Shown here: piece after piece, positions 58,512-64,000 of the stretch
Position numbering within the stretch: the first letter of the stretch is position 1
Layout: each line of letters starts with the position of its first letter
NCBI GenBank assembly: GCA_024752435.1
Contig: CP103035.1
Location: forward strand, 1,054,001 to 1,118,000
Origin: Allantophomopsis cytisporea
Taxonomy: Eukaryota; Ascomycota; Leotiomycetes; Phacidiales; Phacidiaceae
Direction of reading: 5' to 3'
Length of the DNA: 64,000 nucleotides
Position numbers and translations under genes: made by a program
Notes under the pieces: generated by a model
The model's input: the letters and a program-made list of their open reading frames with translations, nothing else
What the model was told of the DNA's origin: nothing
The model's database searches: none

Positions 58512-60268
58512 ATGGAGTACGATACTAAGACCCGTAAGTAAGCCTTCGAAATTTGTTCAATTCTCTCGGTGAACTAGGAGCAATCTGGTATCTGTAGAGA
58601 AGTCTATTGATTATACTGATGTTTTATGATAGCTCCCGCTTCAACGGCAGATAAGACTTCTTTCGCATACATCTCTGCGAGAGACAGATGGCCTGTTATT
58701 CTTGTAAGTCTGCTCTTGTTTACCACTGAATACACATGAACCTTACTAATGAATGCATTATTTGTAGACTGGAGCCATCGACGATGTTCACAAAGCCGTA
58801 TCGGAGACCAAGGATGAAGAGAAGAGAAATGAGGGAAAGCGCATTGTCGAGGACCTTGCAAAGCTGAAGTACGAGCTTCAACATGATCGTAAACTCACGT
58901 ACGTCCGTCCACTCGTGTGATTTGCTTCATAACTAAACGATTGTTATAGAGCTCTTCCTGAAGAAGCTGGCGCGGATATCAAGGAATACAACAAGGAATT
59001 GGAGCAATTGGGATACCCATCGTGGTTCAACATCCCATGGCTGTACGCAGAATGTTATCTTTACAGGTTTGTCACTCTTCAATGTCTTCACATTATTAGC
59101 ATTGACTGAGTCCTCCACCAGACGCGCAAACACCTTCTTCGCCCTCTCCAAGCACTGGAAATCCTACGACATCTTCGCGCGCCAAAAGATGTCAACATTC
59201 CGCTCCTCGCGCCCGGCGGTCCTTGAGCTTGCCGCCAAATACAAAGAGCTGATCCTCAACATGGAGAAGCAATCGTCCTCATCGCAAACCTCAGCAGAAG
59301 CGCTTGAAGAAGCCGAGAAGCTACTGTTTTCCGAGATGTGCGAGATCTGCCTGTGGGGCAATGCAACAGACCTCTCACTCTTAACATCTCTCACCTACGA
59401 AGACATCCAAAAGCTACAGGGCAGTGAGGCGCGCAAGGCCTCCGAGGCGAACATCCTGATTAACGACCTGCCTGCTGCCTATACGCTTCTCAAGAAAGCC
59501 AAAGACGCCGGCAAGAAGGAGCGCAGGGTGGACATCGTGCTTGACAACGCCGGCTTCGAGCTCTACGTTGACCTCATCCTCGCCGGCTATCTACTTTCTG
59601 CCGGCCTCGCCACCCACATTGTCCTCCACCCCAAGAACATTCCATGGTTCGTTTCGGATGTCATTCCTGCTGACTTTGGCGCATTGCTTAATGCCCTCGC
59701 CGCGCCACAGGCCTTTTACTCGACGCCAAGCGACGAGGAAGCTACAGCTGGCACAAAGCCTACGCCACTTAACGACACCGAGGTCGAGGAACTCGAGTTT
59801 CTCTTCCAGAGATGGAGCGGCTTCCATGCTGAAGGCCAGCTTACCGTCCGCCCTAATGCCTTCTGGACAGGCGCCGGCAGCTATTGGAGATTACCGGCTG
59901 ATACGCGCCTTTATGAAGATCTCAAAGAGAGCGAACTGGTGATATTCAAGGGTGATTTGAATTACAGGAAGTTGACTGGCGATGTAAGTTCCGTTCTCTG
60001 TCCTTTCCGCAAGAAAAGCAGTGCTGATACACACTAGGCTAACTGGGATCCAACCACGCCCTTTGTCAAGGCCATTGGACCTCTTGGTCCGGGATCCCGT
60101 GTCAATGTTCTCGCGTTGAGAACTTGCAAAGCCGATGTCGTAGTCGGATTGAAGGAGGGCGAGGACGAGAGGCTGAAGGCTATGCCTGGTGGTGGTGGAG
60201 ATTCAGGGAAGAGAGAGTGGGCCTGGAGCGGGAAATGGGCTGTCGTATCTTTCTCGCCGGGTAATTAG
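58512..60268 (+). CDS. DUF89/ARMT1 family metal-dependent damage-control phosphatase
   Basis: Six exons: 58512-58533, 58633-58703, 58768-58898, 58950-59066, 59122-59983 and 60038-60268, giving 477 residues, the usual length of the fungal Hrt2/YMR027W branch. These Mn/Ni/Co-dependent enzymes hydrolyse phosphorylated sugars or other harmful metabolite side products. Seen: SFAYISARDRWPVIL near the start, WFNIPWLYAECYLYRR, the metal-site segment DIVLDNAGFELYVDLILAG, the conserved FKGDLNYRKLTGD, and LRTCKADVVVGLKEG at the C-terminal end. The two very short first exons are set by the phases and the PAST-ADKTSFAYISARD continuity. Substrate unknown. Confidence 0.9.
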
Positions 60269-60744
60269 ATAAGAGATTAAGGGCTCAGTTTGGGCATTTG
60301 GTAGATGATGATAGAGAGACTCGTAGATTAAATAGATATGATGCTAGATGTTTCTGTTTTGCATTTCCAGTAATATTCTGACAGTGGTACCGAGCTCATT
60401 GTTTGTTTACAGAAGGCAAAAGATGACAATTCTAGATTTAATGCGCCTATAATGTTAGTATATGGTGCATACAGCACGATGCATATAGAATGAGATCCCC
60501 GTTAGTTCCCTGCTATACTATGAGGCACTTCTATGCCGGTAAGCTCCGACAACATTCACCTAGCAAGGGAGAATCCACATGCTGAATCATAGCATTGGTT
60601 TCAGAAGTCCGAGAGATTGTAGTTCAGCTGTTGAAGAGAGTATCTATAAACTTCAAATGTTCCGTATACGTGCAAGTTCCGAATAAGCTGAAGGAATACA
60701 TGGATTGATAGTATATGTAAACGTCTATTCCAGACATAGAGTGG
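60269..60744. other. convergent intergenic spacer
   Basis: 476 bases between two converging genes; no feature recognised beyond likely terminators. Confidence 0.5.
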
Positions 60745-61823
60745 CTACGTTTGTCTATTAGATGTCGTAGCCGCTTTGGTCGAACCGTTCAAGAGAGGAG
60801 TTGTCTCATCTTCAGGAACTTCCTGATCATTTCTGTCCGATACTAAATCGGCTTCGATGCGATGTTCGACACCGCTCTCTACAGGACCAATGGATTCTTC
60901 CAATTCCCGTCTCTTTTTCAGCTCAAAAGCAATTCCCATCACCAACAAGCAGCCCTGCAGACATCCTGTAATAAGGTAAATTCCCCAGGTACTCCAACCT
61001 TCCCATCCTAGCCTTGCTGCAAGACTTCCGGCCCAGACGAAACTGCCTGGAGTTTGAATCACCATCATAGGTATACTCAAGCTCCCTACATCGCCTCGTG
61101 AATATGTCGTCCATATTTGTGGAAGATATTGGATGGCGGCAAGAGAAGCTGCTGTAATTCCGAGAATATTTGCCCATAGCCCCAGATGATATGGTTTGCC
61201 AATTATGAGTGCTGCTGAGACGAAGATGACGAAAAGTCCGTGAAGGAGACATATGAGCGCTACTGTGAGCGCTAAATGCCATGTTGGTTGATTCTTATCA
61301 GTAGAGGCATCAGTCGATGAGGGAAGTGGCGATGTTCGAGGGAAGAACACAAGGAATAGAAGAAGTCTATATTCCAGTCAGTATATGAGTACATTGAAGA
61401 GGTAGGAGAGATTTACATGACACTGAAACAAAACCACTGTACACCGACTTGTGCTATTCCTAGCAAGCCTGAGAAACACTCGAAGGTACTGATAGTCTTG
61501 CAACATGCAACATCTGCGCGACTGGCGGGGAGAACGAGAATATTTGCAAAGGCACAAGTACCGCTCGTTGTACCGAGGAGGATGAAGTAAGGCGATATGC
61601 CTTCAGAAGTTCGACGTTGTATGATTCGCCAATGCTGAGGAAGGTATGAGACGAGTATACCGAGGAGAATAAATCTAATATGTGATCAGTTTGAGGATGG
61701 CGATAAGTTGCTATGCGCTGCTGCTACTGCTGTCGTAACATACAATGAGAGTGCGAGATTGAGATAGCTGGGGGCCTGAAGTCGTTCACAGCGCGAAGAG
61801 ACGATATCCTTTATATAATCCAT
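60745..61823 (-). CDS. PQ-loop repeat membrane protein
   Basis: Three exons from high to low: 61823-61744, 61674-61417 and 61366-60745, giving 319 residues. Two PQ-loop motifs are seen: SLFILLGILVSYLPQHWRII (the first, spanning the splice between exons 1 and 2, with LPQ) and AAIQYLPQIWTTYSRGDVG (the second). About seven hydrophobic segments are present, for example LLLFLVFF and LALTVALICLLHGLFVIFV. In this family (cystinosin/Ypq/MPDU1 types) such proteins export amino acids from vacuoles or lysosomes or assist glycan assembly; the substrate here is not known. The tail carries a dileucine-like EDETTPLLNG. Phases and the internal sequence agree only with these three exons. Confidence 0.85.
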
Positions 61824-62210
61824 GGTCGCCGAGTATTAGATTAAATGGCGTCGAACACCACAGAGCATTGAAAAGTATTGTTAAAGTAGAGAAGTAGACA
61901 TGTTGAGTCAATTGCTTGGAGATGGGAGATGACGGTTGCCAGATGACTACGGTGAACAACACAGAACAACACACTATTGATCCAGAACTCCACACTACAG
62001 CTCCCCCTGCGCCAATTTGCTTTGCGGGGCTTAGTTCCCGCCAGTCGTGCAGATTCCCACCGAACCCTGCAATCAAGAAATTCCGCTATGCCAAGACTTA
62101 TTGAGCTTCAGATCACGTCTATCAACAAAAAAAAAGAGAGGCGCAAGTACAACACCGATCGATGATATTTTCGATACTTCAGATTTACGAATAGAGGGGA
62201 CTGCTCAAGG
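61824..62210. promoter_or_regulatory. divergent promoter (387 bases)
   Basis: Short spacer between the start codons of the PQ-loop gene (minus) and the WD40 gene (plus), which must hold both promoters. An A9 run is at about 62128-62136. Confidence 0.6.
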
Positions 62211-63705
62211 ATGGCGATGGAATCGATGAGTCCGTCACTTGTAGGCTCAACTGGACAGAGATATAGCTGTTCTATCGCTAAGACTAGGACTGCTCAAAAT
62301 GAGAACTCGCAGCAGGAGAGAAGTGAAGTGGATACTGAAGCTCTAATTCCCACAGAGTGCGAAGACGAAGAAAAGACAGAATCTAATTACTTCAAAAGTG
62401 CACAATGGTAATATTTTCATCAGGAAATTCTTTTCATATTCTTTGCGCAAAGTCTCCGTCTTCAATGCTAACCATCAAACAGGTCACCTGACGGCACTTG
62501 CCTTCTGACTTCATCCGCGGACAACCACCTACGAACATTCATCCTCCCTACAGATCTCTTGGAGCCTCATCAAGTGCCCAAGGACCTCATTGAGCACTCG
62601 TCGCTACCCACACCTGAACCTATCTACGCCTTCACCACATACCCCGGCTTCGACCTATCAAGTCCAGCAACCACACTTATCCTCAGTTGTCCACGCGCTC
62701 TCCCCATCCGACTTTCCTCTCCCTTTCATCCTTCTCCAATCCTCTCCTCTTATCCTCTCGTCTGCCCAACTACGGAAGCGTACCTCACTCCCTCTTCTAT
62801 CAACTTCACCTCTGCCGGCACCCACTTCTTAACCGGCACAGACTGCCTTATCTCTCTCTTTGACCTCTCGAGGAACGGTGATGGACCGGTGACGCGTCTG
62901 CCAACTATCCAAAGTAAGCGCCACAAGCTCAAGGGTGGTGGGGTAGGTATGCGCGGTATAGTGTCAGCAATGGCGATTGCGCCGAGTGAGACATCAGCTT
63001 CGACGGGACTCTTAGCAGCAGGGACTTGGACACGATGGATAGGGCTGTATGATGCCGAAGGATCGGGGGGTACGGTAGCTACTTGGACGGTCGAAGGGAC
63101 AGGTGATGGGGCAGGCATCTCACAATTGCATTTCTCGCCATGTGGGAGATATTTGGTTGTTACGGAGAGGAAGAGCGACCAAATTATGATTTATGATATC
63201 AGGGTTACTAGACGGCTGCTAGCGAATTTGAAGGGGAGAAACGCGGGCAGTAATCAGAGACTAGGAGTGGATATTTTCCCTGAAAATGGTACGGGCTTCG
63301 AGGTTTGGGCAGGAGGGTTGGATGGTGTTGTTAGGGTATGGAAAGATGCGGGTATGAGAGAGGGAGACCTCGATCATGACTGGGAATGGAAAGCTCACGA
63401 AGGTATGTCTATTTTACTGCTAATAGATACGTATTTCGCTGATGGCAATAGATCCTGTCACATCCACCGTTGTCCATCCGAGTGGAACGGTAGTGGCAAC
63501 TTGTTCTGGTCAACGACGTGTTCAAGATCCCGTATATAATCAGATGAATAGTGATAGCGATAGCGATAGCGACAGTGATACCGACGACGAAAGTGAGGAA
63601 GAAGAAAGCGACGAAGATAGCGATGGATCAGTCGCTTCAAGCGTATCTTCAAGACTACCAATTGATATACCTGACAATAGCCTCAAAGTATGGAGCTTAG
63701 TATAA
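62211..63705 (+). CDS. WRAP53/TCAB1/Swt21-like WD40 protein
   Basis: Exons 62211-62407, 62483-63402 and 63452-63705 give 456 residues. A charged N-terminus of about 55 residues precedes SAQWSPDGTCLLTSSADNHLRTF, the first beta-propeller blade, and further blades: SINFTSAGTHFLTGTDCLISLFDL, RGIVSAMAIAPSE...GLLAAGTWTRWIGLYD, ISQLHFSPCGRYLVVTERKSD, and VWAGGLDGVVRVW (each quoted in part). The Ser-Asp repeat (from 63547) and SLKVWSLV end the protein. Human WRAP53 binds CAB-box RNAs of telomerase and scaRNAs; yeast Swt21 acts in pre-mRNA splicing, so a small nuclear RNA role is likely. The family call rests on the split-first-blade and ending pattern, less sure than the WD40 fold itself. Confidence 0.8.
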
Positions 63706-64000
63706 AATTGGCTACCTTTCCGACCAGATCTCTCTGTGACAGTACATATTAGCCATCGCTATATGCACAACGGAAAAAGAGTGCTTGTATGTTGCCAAGA
63801 TACCCAGGGCTTATCCGAGTGGATAAGGAAACATGAAAACGAGGTAACTGAATTCAGCATTCAGTTTCACATGGCTGTGACGAGTATATCAATCGATTAT
63901 ATATTGGAAAGTTCAGGAGATGGTTGGATGATCTGGAGACCGACAAGCGTTAGAGTTTGTACTTCCACAGTATACAATCTTTTATCTTTAAAGCCTAAAG
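63706..64000. other. 3' flank at the window edge
   Basis: No feature recognised; a gene could begin beyond the edge. Confidence 0.4.

Noticed and set aside
58281..58541. 86-codon open frame upstream of the DUF89 gene
   Set aside because: It overlaps the well-supported first exon of that gene in another frame and has no features.

Overview
The window is nuclear DNA of a filamentous ascomycete (Pezizomycotina; a Leotiomycete-like fungus would fit, but this is only a guess). The signs are many short introns (mostly 47-100 bases, with GTAAGT/GTATGT-type donors and TAG/CAG acceptors), fungal-length intergenic DNA, a Pom1-type DYRK kinase, a rhomboid of the Rbd2 type, an Atg101 homologue and an N-terminal hydrolase-NACHT-ankyrin receptor. 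No rRNA, tRNA, CRISPR or prokaryotic operon structure was seen. Gene models were built by hand from reading frames plus splice signals; where a CDS is split, start and end span all exons and the exon limits are in the evidence.

Layout. 1-4.3 kb is gene-poor and holds microsatellites and the wreck of a Zn(II)2Cys6 transcription factor. 4.3-8.9 kb is one large NOD-like receptor gene (alpha/beta hydrolase, NACHT, near-identical ankyrin repeats), followed by broken ankyrin pieces at 9.4-10.0 kb. 11-26 kb is a housekeeping block: S-formylglutathione hydrolase, pyridoxamine-phosphate oxidase, gluconokinase, elongation factor Elf1, uracil phosphoribosyltransferase, branched-chain dehydrogenase E2, Atg101 and rhomboid Rbd2. 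26.3-34.9 kb carries a DsbA-like oxidoreductase and an MFS transporter in wide spacers. 35-45 kb has a two-histidine-core phosphatase, sulfide:quinone oxidoreductase, a J-domain protein and a low-complexity conserved-looking protein, with a decayed gene upstream of the quinone oxidoreductase's 3' end. 45-50.6 kb is gene-poor with decayed exon-like pieces. 50.7-54.9 kb is the DYRK kinase, with an apparent one-base frameshift. 58.5-63.7 kb holds a DUF89 damage-control phosphatase, a PQ-loop membrane protein and a WRAP53/Swt21-like WD40 protein, the last two sharing a divergent promoter.

The genes do not form a metabolic cluster; neighbours serve unrelated core functions (formaldehyde, vitamin B6, pyrimidine salvage, sulfide and branched-chain amino acid metabolism, autophagy, polarity). 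The accessory signal is concentrated at 4.3-10 kb, where an immune-type receptor with a recombining repeat array lies between decayed sequences. Several relics carry in-frame stops that are one transition away from Arg or Gln codons, which would fit repeat-induced mutation, though this cannot be proved by eye.
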